Assembly: GCA_964342305.1 (NCBI GenBank)
Contig: CAYFGK010000004.1
Coordinates: 1-64,000, forward strand
DNA length: 64,000 nucleotides
DNA from: DT-110 sp964342305
GTDB taxonomy: Bacteria; Bacteroidota; Bacteroidia; Chitinophagales; Saprospiraceae
Reading direction: 5' to 3'
Shown here: positions 49,020-58,822 of the stretch, one piece after another
Layout of the letters: each line of letters starts with the position of its first letter
Position numbering within the stretch: the first letter of the stretch is position 1
The notes under the pieces: model-generated
What the model was told of the DNA's origin: nothing
Databases searched by the model: none
The model's input: only the letters and a program-made list of their open reading frames with translations
Made by a program: the position numbers and the translations under genes

Positions 49020-50549
49020 ATGAATACCGACTTTTTGACATCCCTGGGCCTGAAGGAAAAAAACAACGGTACCAGCACCGGATTGGAATCAACTAACTTA
49101 TCCGAGCGCTATATTGATTCTCATTCGCCGGTCGACGGCTCTTTCATCGGCAGTGTTAGTGTTACCACCCGCCGCGAATACGATAAAGTAGTTGATAAAG
49201 CACAGGAGGCATTCCGTCATTGGCGCAAGGTGCCGGCTCCCCAACGCGGGGAGATCGTTCGCCAATACGGCTTGCAACTGCGCAAGCACAAAGATGCGCT
49301 CGGTCGCCTCGTTTCGTACGAAATGGGCAAAAGCCTGCAGGAAGGCTGGGGCGAAGTACAGGAAATGATCGATATCTGTGATTTTGCCGTTGGGCTCTCG
49401 CGTCAGTTGTACGGGCTCACCATGGCTAGTGAACGCCCCGATCACCGTATGTTCGAGCAGTGGCATCCCATGGGACCCGTGGGTATCATCACCGCCTTCA
49501 ATTTCCCGGTAGCCGTCTGGTCCTGGAACGCCATGGTCGCTATGGTCTGCGGCGATACCTGCATCTGGAAGCCCTCCGAAAAGACGCCCCTCTGTGCGGT
49601 AGCTTGCCAGAATATTCTGCACGACGTACTCCGCGAAAATAACATCCCGGAAGGGGTCAGCAATATCGTCACCGGCGACTACCTGGTCGGCGAATTCATG
49701 ACCAAAGACAACCGGGTCCCGCTGGTTTCCGCTACCGGCAGTGTGCGCATGGGCAAGATCGTGGGGGCTACCGTAGCTGCCCGCATGGGTAAGACCATCC
49801 TGGAATTGGGGGGCAATAACGGCATCATTGTAACGCCTTCCGCCGACAAAAACCTCGTTTTAAACGCTGCCGTATTCGGTGCCGTGGGCACTGCCGGCCA
49901 GCGCTGTACCTCTACCCGTCGCCTCATCGTGCACGAAAGCCAGTACGACGAGATTCGCGACGCCCTGGTCAATGCTTATAAACAACTGCGCATAGGCAAT
50001 CCGCTCGATCAGAATAACCACGTGGGACCACTCATCGATACGGATGCCGTAAATACCTACCGGCAGGCCATCGATAAGATCAAAGCCGCCGGTGGTACCT
50101 TTATTGTGGAGGGCGGACGCCTCGAAGGCGACGACTACGCCAGTGGCTGCTACGTGAAGCCCTGCATTGCCGAAGTCAAATCAGACAACGAAATGGTACA
50201 GGAAGAGACCTTTGCCCCCATCCTGTATCTGATGAAATATACCGACTTCGAAGAGGCAGTAAATATGCATAATAATGTGCCTCAGGGTCTGAGTTCCGCC
50301 ATCATGACCAACGATATGCGGGAGATGGAAAACTTCCTGTCCCCGGCCGGCTCTGATTGTGGTATTGCCAACGTCAATATCGGTACCAGTGGTGCCGAGA
50401 TCGGAGGTGCCTTTGGTGGTGAAAAGGAGACCGGCGGCGGTCGCGAAAGCGGATCTGATGCCTGGAAGGCCTACATGCGCCGGCAGACGAATACCGTGAA
50501 TTACAGCACCGAGCTGCCCCTCGCTCAGGGGATCAAGTTCGACCTTTAG
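49020..50549 (+). CDS. Aldehyde dehydrogenase, ALDH7 (alpha-aminoadipic semialdehyde) type
   Basis: 509 residues. NAD-dependent aldehyde oxidation; the ALDH7A1/AmaB group acts on alpha-aminoadipic semialdehyde (piperideine-6-carboxylate) in lysine breakdown. Catalytic Cys296 is in GTAGQRCTSTRRL and general-base Glu262 in ILELGGNNGIIV; the cofactor region is GPVGIITAFNFPVAVWSWN. SGAEIGGAFGGEKETGGGRE near the C-terminus is characteristic of ALDH7. No other lysine-catabolism gene is adjacent, so the substrate is inferred from family. Confidence 0.88.
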   Translation: MNTDFLTSLGLKEKNNGTSTGLESTNLSERYIDSHSPVDGSFIGSVSVTTRREYDKVVDKAQEAFRHWRKVPAPQRGEIVRQYGLQLRKHKDALGRLVSYEMGKSLQEGWGEVQEMIDICDFAVGLSRQLYGLTMASERPDHRMFEQWHPMGPVGIITAFNFPVAVWSWNAMVAMVCGDTCIWKPSEKTPLCAVACQNILHDVLRENNIPEGVSNIVTGDYLVGEFMTKDNRVPLVSATGSVRMGKIVGATVAARMGKTILELGGNNGIIVTPSADKNLVLNAAVFGAVGTAGQRCTSTRRLIVHESQYDEIRDALVNAYKQLRIGNPLDQNNHVGPLIDTDAVNTYRQAIDKIKAAGGTFIVEGGRLEGDDYASGCYVKPCIAEVKSDNEMVQEETFAPILYLMKYTDFEEAVNMHNNVPQGLSSAIMTNDMREMENFLSPAGSDCGIANVNIGTSGAEIGGAFGGEKETGGGRESGSDAWKAYMRRQTNTVNYSTELPLAQGIKFDL

Positions 50550-50558
50550 GCAAAAAAC

Positions 50559-50593
50559 ATCGGTCAATCCTGCCTTCTGCAGGATTGACCGAT
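50559..50593. terminator. Strong hairpin after the dehydrogenase
   Basis: ATCGGTCAATCCTGC (50559-50573) and GCAGGATTGACCGAT (50579-50593) form a 15-bp perfect stem, loop CTTCT, 9 bp after the stop. The plus strand has no T-run after it; the minus strand has six Ts. It may stop read-through into the LytS gene or stabilise the upstream mRNA. Confidence 0.65.
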
Positions 50594-50620
50594 AATATCC
50601 AAGGTGACGATCAGGGAATC

Positions 50621-51652
50621 ATGCAAAGCCACCACCATACCGATTTATCTCCCTCCCGCCTGGAGTGGATACTAATGGCGCTGGTGTGGTGGTTTTTCCT
50701 ATCGATGGTGCAGGTAGACTGGGCTGCTCCCTGGTTTGATCCCGCCCTGCGCCCTGGTCATCCCGCTCCATTATCAGCTCTCTTCTTTCCGCTGGTATTT
50801 CTTCTGCACACATACTGGCTGATCCCACGCTACGTGCGCACCCGCCGGTGGGGGCAATATGGATTAGCGCTGATTGGGCTATGCCTGATTCCGGAGATAG
50901 TAAGAGCCGGTTTGTACAGTCTCGATGGGGCTACCTTTCGACAGGCCCTGTTCGGACGGGACAGCCTGCTGTTTGCCACCCTGAGTCCGGTCATACCTGC
51001 TCTGCTCCTGTCCTTCGCCTACCGTTTCGCCCGCGACTGGTGGGGATATCAGCGACGTATTGACGAGCTGGAAACCCAACAGTTGCGGCGGGAAGTGCAG
51101 GTGCTGAAAGCCCAGATCGATCCGCATTTCCTTTTCAATAACCTGCAGGCGCTGGATGAGCTTATTCCCGACGACGGGGTAGATGCCCGAGCCTATCTGC
51201 GGGCACTCTCTGATGCCTGCCGCTATCTCATCCAATCGGCTAAGCGCGAGCTCGTACCCTGGACCGAAGAGTGGTCCTTTTTACAGGATTACCTGCATTT
51301 GCTCGATGTGCGATTTGGCGATGTCTACCAGTTTGAGGTCGTTGGTGACCCGGATGCCGTTAGTAACCGGTTGATCCCGCCCACGAGTCTGCAACAGCTG
51401 GTCGAGAATGCCGTGAAGCACAATCAGGGGCTACCCGGCCAGCCATTGGAGGTGACCATCCGCATCGAAGCGGAACAGGTTATCGTCTCTAACCCTCTGC
51501 GACCGCGAGCCCACACCCGGCCCGGTCTGGGTATCGGTCTCGAGCTATTGCGCAACCGCTATCGTTTGCTTAGTGACCGACCCGTGTCCATTTTCCAGGA
51601 TGAAACCACCTTTCGCATCATCATTCCCTTACTTCAAAGATCAGAAATATGA
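50621..51652 (+). CDS. LytS/YpdA-type sensor histidine kinase
   Basis: 343 residues from ATG 50621, ahead of which lies the hairpin. Four membrane helices occupy about 15-140, followed by a coiled linker and the His_kinase domain LKAQIDPHFLFNNLQALDEL with phospho-acceptor His169. The ATPase domain has LVENAVKHNQG (N box) and GIGLELLRNRY (G box), with no long extracellular sensor, so the signal may be sensed in the membrane. Its stop overlaps the regulator's start (ATGA), fixing the pair. Confidence 0.92.
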   Translation: MQSHHHTDLSPSRLEWILMALVWWFFLSMVQVDWAAPWFDPALRPGHPAPLSALFFPLVFLLHTYWLIPRYVRTRRWGQYGLALIGLCLIPEIVRAGLYSLDGATFRQALFGRDSLLFATLSPVIPALLLSFAYRFARDWWGYQRRIDELETQQLRREVQVLKAQIDPHFLFNNLQALDELIPDDGVDARAYLRALSDACRYLIQSAKRELVPWTEEWSFLQDYLHLLDVRFGDVYQFEVVGDPDAVSNRLIPPTSLQQLVENAVKHNQGLPGQPLEVTIRIEAEQVIVSNPLRPRAHTRPGLGIGLELLRNRYRLLSDRPVSIFQDETTFRIIIPLLQRSEI

Positions 51653-52395
51653 ACCCAGGGGCCATTCTGATTTTGGAGGATGAGCGTCCGGCCGCAACGC
51701 GGCTACTGGCCATGGTCCGCAAGCGGTATCCCGAAGCGAGCCTCACCTGGTACCGGAGCGCCGCCGAGGCCCGCCCCGATCTGTCGGAGCACCGCCGGTT
51801 CGATCTCATCCTGTCGGATATTGAGCTGCTCGACGGGCCGGTATTCCCTTTGTTCCGGGAATTCGAACCCGCCTGCCCCATCATCTTCTGTACGGCCTAC
51901 GATCACTATTACGTCGAGGCTTTTCTGACGACGGGTATTGCGTACCTGCTGAAGCCCTATTCAAAAGAGGCGGTGGAGGCGGCTTTCGCCAAATTCGAAC
52001 GCCTGTTCGGGGCCGATCCATCCAACGAAGCATTGCATACTTTTTTGCGAAAGCAATACAAAAATTCGTACGCGGTGAAGCATCACGCTGGCACGTACCT
52101 GCTCCCGGTAGAGACCATTACCTGCTTCCGGGCTCAGGGAGATTTTGTGGAGGCATACGACCAGGCGGGCAAGCGGCACTTCCTGAATACCACGCTCCGG
52201 CAGATCGGGCAGGAGGTAGATCCCCGACAATTCTATCGCATCAACCGCAGTGAGATCCTGGCCTTCTCTGCTATTGACCACGTGACTCCCCACACCAAGA
52301 ATCGCCTGGCTATTCTCCTGACCGACGGGCAAACAGTCCTTTATACCTCCAATGCCCGTTCACCTGGTTTTCGGGCCTGGCTCGAGGGTCGATGA
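51649..52395 (+). CDS. LytTR response regulator
   Basis: 248 residues. The receiver domain has acidic ILEDERPA, phospho-acceptor Asp57 in ILSDIELLDG, a TAYDHYYVEAF switch region and Lys in LLKPYSKEAV. The C-terminal LytTR DNA-binding domain contains YAVKHHAGTYLLPVETITCF, FLNTTLRQIGQEVDPRQFYR and INRSEILAFSAIDHV. Codons 133-136 contain a GAAA-loop mini-hairpin (52045-52056). It most likely controls the ABC/peptidase genes immediately downstream. Confidence 0.92.
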   Translation: MNPGAILILEDERPAATRLLAMVRKRYPEASLTWYRSAAEARPDLSEHRRFDLILSDIELLDGPVFPLFREFEPACPIIFCTAYDHYYVEAFLTTGIAYLLKPYSKEAVEAAFAKFERLFGADPSNEALHTFLRKQYKNSYAVKHHAGTYLLPVETITCFRAQGDFVEAYDQAGKRHFLNTTLRQIGQEVDPRQFYRINRSEILAFSAIDHVTPHTKNRLAILLTDGQTVLYTSNARSPGFRAWLEGR

Positions 52396-52484
52396 CCCCA
52401 GTTCACCGATCCGATTGCCCAGCCCACCGGAAAGTGCTGGACTGCCGATAGGGCTTCACCTACCTTGCCGGAAAACAGGCATCT

Positions 52485-53363
52485 ATGCAACTACGGATCG
52501 ACCAACTTTCCAAACGATACCGCAATGGCGTGCAGGCGCTCGACGGGATCACCATCCACCTGAATCCGGGACTTTTTGGTCTGCTGGGCCCTAACGGGGC
52601 CGGCAAATCCACCTTGCTGCGCATCCTGGCCACCCTGCAGGAACCCGATACGGGAAGTCTGTGGCTGGGCGACCTGAATATCCGGGAGCATCCGCGACGA
52701 TTGCGGGAACAATTGGGCTATCTACCACAGGAATTTGGCGTGTACCCAGGCTGGTCGGCACGTCGGCTGCTCACCTACCTGGCCCGGCTGAAGGGACTTC
52801 GAAAACCCGCCCATCGCGTACAGGAGGTCCTGGAATGGACCAACCTCGCGGATCACCAACAGCGGGCAGTCAGTCAGTATTCCGGCGGGATGCGAAGGCG
52901 GTTCGGGATTGCCCAATTATTGCTCAATGATCCTTATTTATTGATCGTCGACGAGCCAACTGCCGGTCTGGACCCCGGCGAACGCACGCACTTTCTGCAA
53001 CTCCTGCGCGATTTGCCGGGTGACCGTATCATCATACTGTCGACCCACCTGGTCGGTGATGTGGCTGATCTATGCACCGATCTGGCTATCCTCGCGGACG
53101 GACGTATCCGGTTGCGGCAGACCCCGGAGGATGCCTTGGCGGCCTTGAGCGATCAGGTCTGGGAATGCACGGTTACACGCAAAGAACAGGCAGGTTGGAG
53201 CGACCGATTCGTAATTGTTCGTTCCGAACCCCGTCCCAACGACCAGGTAAAGCTACGCCTGATCAGTGACCGGCAGCCACACACTTCCGCCATACCGGGC
53301 GTACCCAATCTGGAAGATGTGTACGCCCGTACCGTTCGTGGAATCCAAATACCGGCAAAATGA
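52485..53363 (+). CDS. ABC transporter ATP-binding protein
   Basis: 292 residues. Walker A LLGPNGAGKSTLLRIL, Q-loop GYLPQEFGVYPGWSA, signature YSGGMRRRFGIAQLLL, Walker B LLIVDEPTAGLDP and H-loop STHLVGDVADL. The type is that of ABC-2 exporters. A C-terminal extension of about 90 residues follows the ATPase core. Its last four bases overlap the start of the permease/peptidase gene, so the two form one transporter. Confidence 0.93.
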   Translation: MQLRIDQLSKRYRNGVQALDGITIHLNPGLFGLLGPNGAGKSTLLRILATLQEPDTGSLWLGDLNIREHPRRLREQLGYLPQEFGVYPGWSARRLLTYLARLKGLRKPAHRVQEVLEWTNLADHQQRAVSQYSGGMRRRFGIAQLLLNDPYLLIVDEPTAGLDPGERTHFLQLLRDLPGDRIIILSTHLVGDVADLCTDLAILADGRIRLRQTPEDALAALSDQVWECTVTRKEQAGWSDRFVIVRSEPRPNDQVKLRLISDRQPHTSAIPGVPNLEDVYARTVRGIQIPAK

Positions 53364-56300
53364 AGTGGAAAACTCTATACCTGGCCGAATGCCGGTACTG
53401 GCTCACCAGTCCTTTGTTCTGGTTGAGTTACGCACTGCTGGCGGTGGCACCGGCGATCGCCTTTTTGGGCACCCTGGGCGTTTTCGATCCCGGAAGTTCT
53501 CCCGGTCTGTCGGGACGTACGCTCAACGCACCGCTGGAGCTATATCGCTTCCTGCATTTCTTTCAGCCCGTACTCTTTGCGGGGGCAGCGTTGATTACCG
53601 GGCACGGCTGGTACCGGGACTTTCAATACCGATTTCACGACCTGATCGGTGCCACCGCGATTTCCGGCCTTCAGTACTGGTCGGCCCGGTCGGCCGCGTC
53701 CTGGACACTGGTGGTTCTCTGGACAACGGGACCGGGCTTCGGCATGTGGGCCGCTGAACACTGGCCGGGTTTACCTTTGGGTAACCATCAGCCCGGAGCT
53801 TACCTCGGTATCTATGCTACCTATTTGTGGCCCAATGTAACCATGGCCACCATGGCCGCTTTTCTGCTGGTACGGTGGACCCGGGAGATCACGCCCGTTA
53901 TTATCGGACTGGTGGTTTTTTGGGTGTATCAGCGGGTCGTCGGTCTAGCTACCGATTGGACGGTCTGGCTGGATCCCACCGGACACTCGGCATTGCAGCG
54001 GGCCACCGGGACCTGGAAACCGAGCGATATCCGTTCGGCAGAGTTGCCAATCACCGCGGCTATTCTGGGGAACCGCATTGGCTGGCTGGTTCTTTGGTCC
54101 CTGCTCTTTGCGGGGGGCAACCATTGGCTCCCCCTGGGCATCCGGGATGACAAAAAATGGACCTTCACCTGGTCCCGGTCCGGTTGGACATCAACCGCTT
54201 CGGTAACGGGTCTGTTCCTTACCGACCTGCTGGGCCGACTCCGGTATTATGCGATCATGCTGGCGGGAATAGCTCTGTATGCAATGGTCTTGCAGCGTAC
54301 GCTGCACCGGCCCGAGATCGATCTGTTACCCTACCTGCCCCTGCTGGTATCGGCTCCGCTCACCCTGCTCAGTCAGGTATGGCTGGGGGTGATCATTTTG
54401 ATGGCGCATCATTTGGCCTATTTGGATGATCGGTCGGGCATGCGGGCACTCATCGGCGCCACGGCGGCGACCAATGGGCAAATATTGATCGGGCGATTAC
54501 GGGTACTTTGGATAGTCGCGGGCTTATTAACGCTTTTATCGGTTACCGTTGGCCTCGTTTCCCAGTGGTGGCTGGGTCCGGTACCCATCAGTCCGGGCGC
54601 ATGGCTCCGATATGGCCTCTTTTTGGGGTCCTATCTGTTGATCTGGGCGACGCTGGCCCTGAGCATTCAATGGTTTATCCGGGCACCCTATGTGGGACTG
54701 CTGGTATTGGGCGCCATATGGATGCTGGGCGAAGCCGTGGCGGTCCTGGGCTGGTCTTCGCCCCTGTGGGCCGCGGGTGGTCCGGCCTATGTACCCTATT
54801 CCGACTGGCTGGGATTTCGGGAAACGGGGGTGGAAATACTGGCTTTGCGGGTTTTCTGGTCAGGTATCAGCGGTTGCCTGATAGTGTTAGCCGTGGGGAG
54901 ACCCGATCGAGGGTATGAGGGTGATCGTCGGTTTTCCGTGGCTTTCGCCAAAAACCGGATGCCCCGCCCGATGGTGATCACCCTGGCTGCATTGATCTGC
55001 TTAACCGGTGGTTTTGGCTATTGGATTCAAAAGCAGCACAACCTTGCTCAGCTCATTAGTAATCCTGACCAAAACGAATACCGGGAGAGATATGAACTCT
55101 ATGCCGGTTTACCACGGCCATCTATTCAGCACCTCGACCTGGACCTGGATTTTTTTCCCGGGGAAGGCCGTTTTACAGCTCGTGGTTCCTATTGTCTGCG
55201 CAACGAACAGGACGTTCTGTTAGATACCATTCTGGTGCAAATGGGCTACGATGAGCTAACGGCGTTTCACCTTTCGGTCCCCGCCGATACGGTAAGCTAC
55301 GATCCCAAGTTCCAGGTATTGATACTGCGATTGAACGATCCGCTTCCTCCCGGGAAAGAGATAACCGCCCTTTTCGATATACAAAACCGGCCTGGCCGCT
55401 TATTCGACCGGTATCTGCAGGTAAGGTCACCGATCAGCTTTTTGGGACAGGATATACTGCCACGCTTTACCTTTTTGGCGAAAGCCGAAACCCTGAATCC
55501 CGATCAGCACTACCAGGGTGGAGATGCCGGCCGGATCACCTGGTCGGTCAATCTGAGCAGCGAACCGGACCAGGCGCTTTTGGCCCCGGGCAAGTTAATT
55601 GCGCATGGCATTGCAAATGGCCGCTCTTATGCCCGGTTTCACAGCGAACGACCCGGCAAATTATCGCTGGGTTTCCTGTCAGGGCAATTCCGGAGATCGG
55701 TAGCCGGTGATTCCCTGGAGGTGTGGTATCATCCGCACCACGAGGCGCTGGTTCCTGACTTACACGCTGCCCAACGCACTGGTCTGTCCTTGCTCACCGC
55801 TCTTTACGGACCCTTTGGCTACGACAAAAACCAGGTGGTTGCCTTTCCGCAAGTACTGGGTAGCCACGCTACTGCCTACGCTCAGTTACTCCCGCTGTCG
55901 GAGGTGCGGTGGTGGGCTGATCCCTCGGCGGGAGATTTTTTCCTGCCCGGATACATGGTGATGCACGAGCTGGCCCACCACTGGTGGGGGCAGCAACTGT
56001 TGCCCGCCAGTGGTCCCGGAGCTACCTTTTTGACCGAAAGTATGGCCGAATACCTCAGCTTGCGTATGCTGGAGAAAGCACAGGGACAGCAAGCTTTGGA
56101 TTATTTTCTACTATTACAACGCGACCGCTACCTGCGCGGGCACCGACAAGCCAGCGAGGAGCCGCCTCTAATGCAGGTACGGACCGATCAGCAGTACCTG
56201 GCCTACGCCAAAGGGGCTCTGACCCTGCGCGCGCTGGCCGCTTACCTGGGTCAGGACAGCCTCGATCAGGCTATGCACCGGTTTATGGCTGAACACCGCT

Positions 56301-56716
56301 ACCGGGAAGCATCTTACCCCACGGCAGGGGAGTGGATGGATGAACTCATATTGGTCACGCCCGATTCCCTGGTGCCGATCGTCCAGGAACGCCTCGAACG
56401 GGTACTTATGCACGAAACATCCTTTGACGGGGTACAGATCCGAAGTGAAGGGGCGGGGATTTCCACACTCGACCTGGAACTTTCCATCACCAAACACGAT
56501 GAAAACGATCCAAATTACCGGGGAGCAGCGGAATGGGTAGAGATCGAAGCATACGATGAGCAGGGAAAACCCATTGCCCAACAACGCTGGTGGTTGGCAC
56601 CCGGGCAACACCGGATCGAATGGGAAGTCTCCGAGGAAACCGTACGTATTGCTTTGGACCCCAATCTATTACTACTGGAGGAAGACCGGTCTGACAATAC
56701 TTTTTTGCTGAAATAA
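53360..56716 (+). CDS. ABC permease fused to an M1-type zinc peptidase
   Basis: 1118 residues in one chain. Residues 1-540 are an ABC-2-like permease with about twelve helices (SPLFWLSYALLAVAPAIAFL near the start). After one more helix around 535-552 comes an extracytoplasmic M1 aminopeptidase-like part at about 580-1110. Its zinc motif is His869-Glu-Leu-Ala-His873 with third ligand Glu893 in FLTESMAEY; the spacing is 19 residues, as in other ABC-linked M1 domains. The exported face could trim or modify what the transporter handles; the substrate is unknown. Confidence 0.88.
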   Translation: MKWKTLYLAECRYWLTSPLFWLSYALLAVAPAIAFLGTLGVFDPGSSPGLSGRTLNAPLELYRFLHFFQPVLFAGAALITGHGWYRDFQYRFHDLIGATAISGLQYWSARSAASWTLVVLWTTGPGFGMWAAEHWPGLPLGNHQPGAYLGIYATYLWPNVTMATMAAFLLVRWTREITPVIIGLVVFWVYQRVVGLATDWTVWLDPTGHSALQRATGTWKPSDIRSAELPITAAILGNRIGWLVLWSLLFAGGNHWLPLGIRDDKKWTFTWSRSGWTSTASVTGLFLTDLLGRLRYYAIMLAGIALYAMVLQRTLHRPEIDLLPYLPLLVSAPLTLLSQVWLGVIILMAHHLAYLDDRSGMRALIGATAATNGQILIGRLRVLWIVAGLLTLLSVTVGLVSQWWLGPVPISPGAWLRYGLFLGSYLLIWATLALSIQWFIRAPYVGLLVLGAIWMLGEAVAVLGWSSPLWAAGGPAYVPYSDWLGFRETGVEILALRVFWSGISGCLIVLAVGRPDRGYEGDRRFSVAFAKNRMPRPMVITLAALICLTGGFGYWIQKQHNLAQLISNPDQNEYRERYELYAGLPRPSIQHLDLDLDFFPGEGRFTARGSYCLRNEQDVLLDTILVQMGYDELTAFHLSVPADTVSYDPKFQVLILRLNDPLPPGKEITALFDIQNRPGRLFDRYLQVRSPISFLGQDILPRFTFLAKAETLNPDQHYQGGDAGRITWSVNLSSEPDQALLAPGKLIAHGIANGRSYARFHSERPGKLSLGFLSGQFRRSVAGDSLEVWYHPHHEALVPDLHAAQRTGLSLLTALYGPFGYDKNQVVAFPQVLGSHATAYAQLLPLSEVRWWADPSAGDFFLPGYMVMHELAHHWWGQQLLPASGPGATFLTESMAEYLSLRMLEKAQGQQALDYFLLLQRDRYLRGHRQASEEPPLMQVRTDQQYLAYAKGALTLRALAAYLGQDSLDQAMHRFMAEHRYREASYPTAGEWMDELILVTPDSLVPIVQERLERVLMHETSFDGVQIRSEGAGISTLDLELSITKHDENDPNYRGAAEWVEIEAYDEQGKPIAQQRWWLAPGQHRIEWEVSEETVRIALDPNLLLLEEDRSDNTFLLK

Positions 56717-56950
56717 GGGTGCCCAACAGCATAAAACAACAGGCTTTATTTGCAATACTATTATTGTGAAAGTCAAATGACAACTATTTAAATAAAATCA
56801 TTTTCTATGTTTTAAAAGTGTTGGTAAAAAATACCGTTTGGTATGGTATGGAGTTATCGTCACACACCTGACAAAGTCGGGATTGAAGGGCGTATGGGCA
56901 CGTACAAGTTTTAAATGATTTATATTATATGAAACCTAAACCCCGAATCA

Positions 56951-58744
56951 ATGCGTACCTGTCTGATCTGTCTGCTTTTACTGCTTGCCTGTCCCCTAAT
57001 CGGACAGGAATGTCCCACGGGACATTCCATCACCTTGTCTACCCAGGAAGCAGTCGATTCCTTCCCCATCAAATATCCGGATTGCCGGGATATAGCCGGT
57101 GATCTAATCATCGAGGGCGATGATCGTGACCCGATCACTAGTTTGCGTGGGTTGAACGGGCTGCGATCAGTATCCGGGAGTCTGTTCATCCGATCTACCC
57201 ACCTGATCGATTTATCCGGTCTGGAGAATCTGGAATCCGTGGGAGACAGGCTTTCCTTGTTTAATAATGATGTACTGACCAGCATAGAAGGACTTCAAAA
57301 CCTGCGACGGGTGCATTCGATTTCAATTAACGGTCATCCAGGATTGAAAAATCTTCACGGTTTTTCTGCTCAATTGGATTGCCGAAATATCGTTATATCG
57401 AGAAGTGATCAACTGGAGAGCCTGGATGGACTATCCTTATCTGACACCCTGGAAACTTTTTATGTATCTGATAATCCCAATATCACTCGACTCGGACTTG
57501 ATGCTTCAACTATCGTAACGGATCAAATTGGTCTCCGTAATCTTCCGCGATTAAAATCGATCGCCTCCCTGCGAACAGATGGATCTCTTAGCTGGGCCAG
57601 CTTTACCTTTCTGGATAGTTTGCAAAGTCTGCATGGTCTGGAAAGTTTGCAGTCCGTTGGTTTCATGACCATAGATAATTGCCATGCACTGACTGATCTG
57701 GACGGGTTGCAAGGACTACAATCCAGTTCTGAATGTTTATTTGTGGGTGGGACCGAGCGGCAGGTTATTGACCACGTAGACAATAAAGAGGGTAACCAGT
57801 CACTAAAATCACTGGATGGTCTCGAAAGTCTGGAAGAAGTGAGGACATTCATTGTTGCCTACAATGACAGTCTGGTCGATATTAGCGGTCTGCGGAACCT
57901 GGAATCCGGCTCACTCGTACTTTTTGACAACAATGGCCTCCGGGACATTCAGCAACTGCCCGCCGGTGGGATCAGTCTAGGATTGTACATCGAACAAAAT
58001 CAGCATTTAGCGTCCATCCGGTCCCCGGAGAATCCCAAAGCCCTCCAAACCCTGATCCTCTCTGCCAATCCGTCACTCATTTCCATTTCGGGATTTAATG
58101 ATCTCAACCGCGTGCAAGGTGATATGCTGATCGAAAAGAATAACCAGCTGGAGATGTTGGATGGGTTTAAGGAACTGCAAACGATTGCCGGCAGTTTGAT
58201 CATCCGCAATAACAGTCAACTCAAGAGGTTTGAAGGCTTTCGCAAACTGAAAAACCTAAGGGACCAACTCGATATTGGCGGGAATTTCCTGCTATCTAGT
58301 CTCGAGGGTCTCGATAATATCGATCCGGACGTATTGGAGGGCTTACGCATCATTAACAATAGATCATTGTCAACCTGTGCTATTTTGAGTGTTTGTCGAT
58401 ATCTCGAACGATCCGCAAAGCCTCGCAGTATTTTTGGAAACGCTCCGGATTGCAATTCCCCGGAAAAGATCCAAGATAAATGCAGCAGAGTTACGACCGC
58501 TGTTTTTGACCCAATCGAATCCCCCCTTCGCATCCTCCCCAACCCTGCCACTGAACTGCTCCAACTTTCCATTCAGCAACCGGGCCGACTTCGTATTTTT
58601 TCAGCCTCCGGTCAGTTGCAGCTGGATCAGGTCTATCAGCCGCATCAGCCTGTCTCTATTGCGCGGTTGCCCGCGGGTATGTACGTGGCGAGGCTCACCA
58701 CCACTCAGGGAGGTAGCTATGCTGGGCGATTTGTTAAGCAGTAG
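56951..58744 (+). CDS. Exported leucine-rich/receptor-L-type repeat protein with T9SS tail
   Basis: 597 residues. Signal peptide MRTCLICLLLLLACPLIGQ. The body is about sixteen irregular repeats of the type SLRGLNGLRSVSGSLFIRST, DLSGLENLESVGDRLSLFNN and SLDGLSLSDTLETFYVSDNP, matching receptor-L-domain/LRR solenoids. The C-terminal 80 residues, with RILPNPATELLQLSIQQPG, LRIFSASGQL and LPAGMYVARLTTTQGG, are a type-A T9SS sorting domain, so it should be exported across the outer membrane and anchored to the surface. The ligand is unknown. The 234-bp upstream spacer shows no good promoter. Confidence 0.88.
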   Translation: MRTCLICLLLLLACPLIGQECPTGHSITLSTQEAVDSFPIKYPDCRDIAGDLIIEGDDRDPITSLRGLNGLRSVSGSLFIRSTHLIDLSGLENLESVGDRLSLFNNDVLTSIEGLQNLRRVHSISINGHPGLKNLHGFSAQLDCRNIVISRSDQLESLDGLSLSDTLETFYVSDNPNITRLGLDASTIVTDQIGLRNLPRLKSIASLRTDGSLSWASFTFLDSLQSLHGLESLQSVGFMTIDNCHALTDLDGLQGLQSSSECLFVGGTERQVIDHVDNKEGNQSLKSLDGLESLEEVRTFIVAYNDSLVDISGLRNLESGSLVLFDNNGLRDIQQLPAGGISLGLYIEQNQHLASIRSPENPKALQTLILSANPSLISISGFNDLNRVQGDMLIEKNNQLEMLDGFKELQTIAGSLIIRNNSQLKRFEGFRKLKNLRDQLDIGGNFLLSSLEGLDNIDPDVLEGLRIINNRSLSTCAILSVCRYLERSAKPRSIFGNAPDCNSPEKIQDKCSRVTTAVFDPIESPLRILPNPATELLQLSIQQPGRLRIFSASGQLQLDQVYQPHQPVSIARLPAGMYVARLTTTQGGSYAGRFVKQ

Positions 58745-58822
58745 GTAGAGGCTTCGCGGATCAAGATCCGTTATTCCGGACATGGTCCTGGTCGGTCCGG
58801 AGGACCGACTTCCAAATACGGC

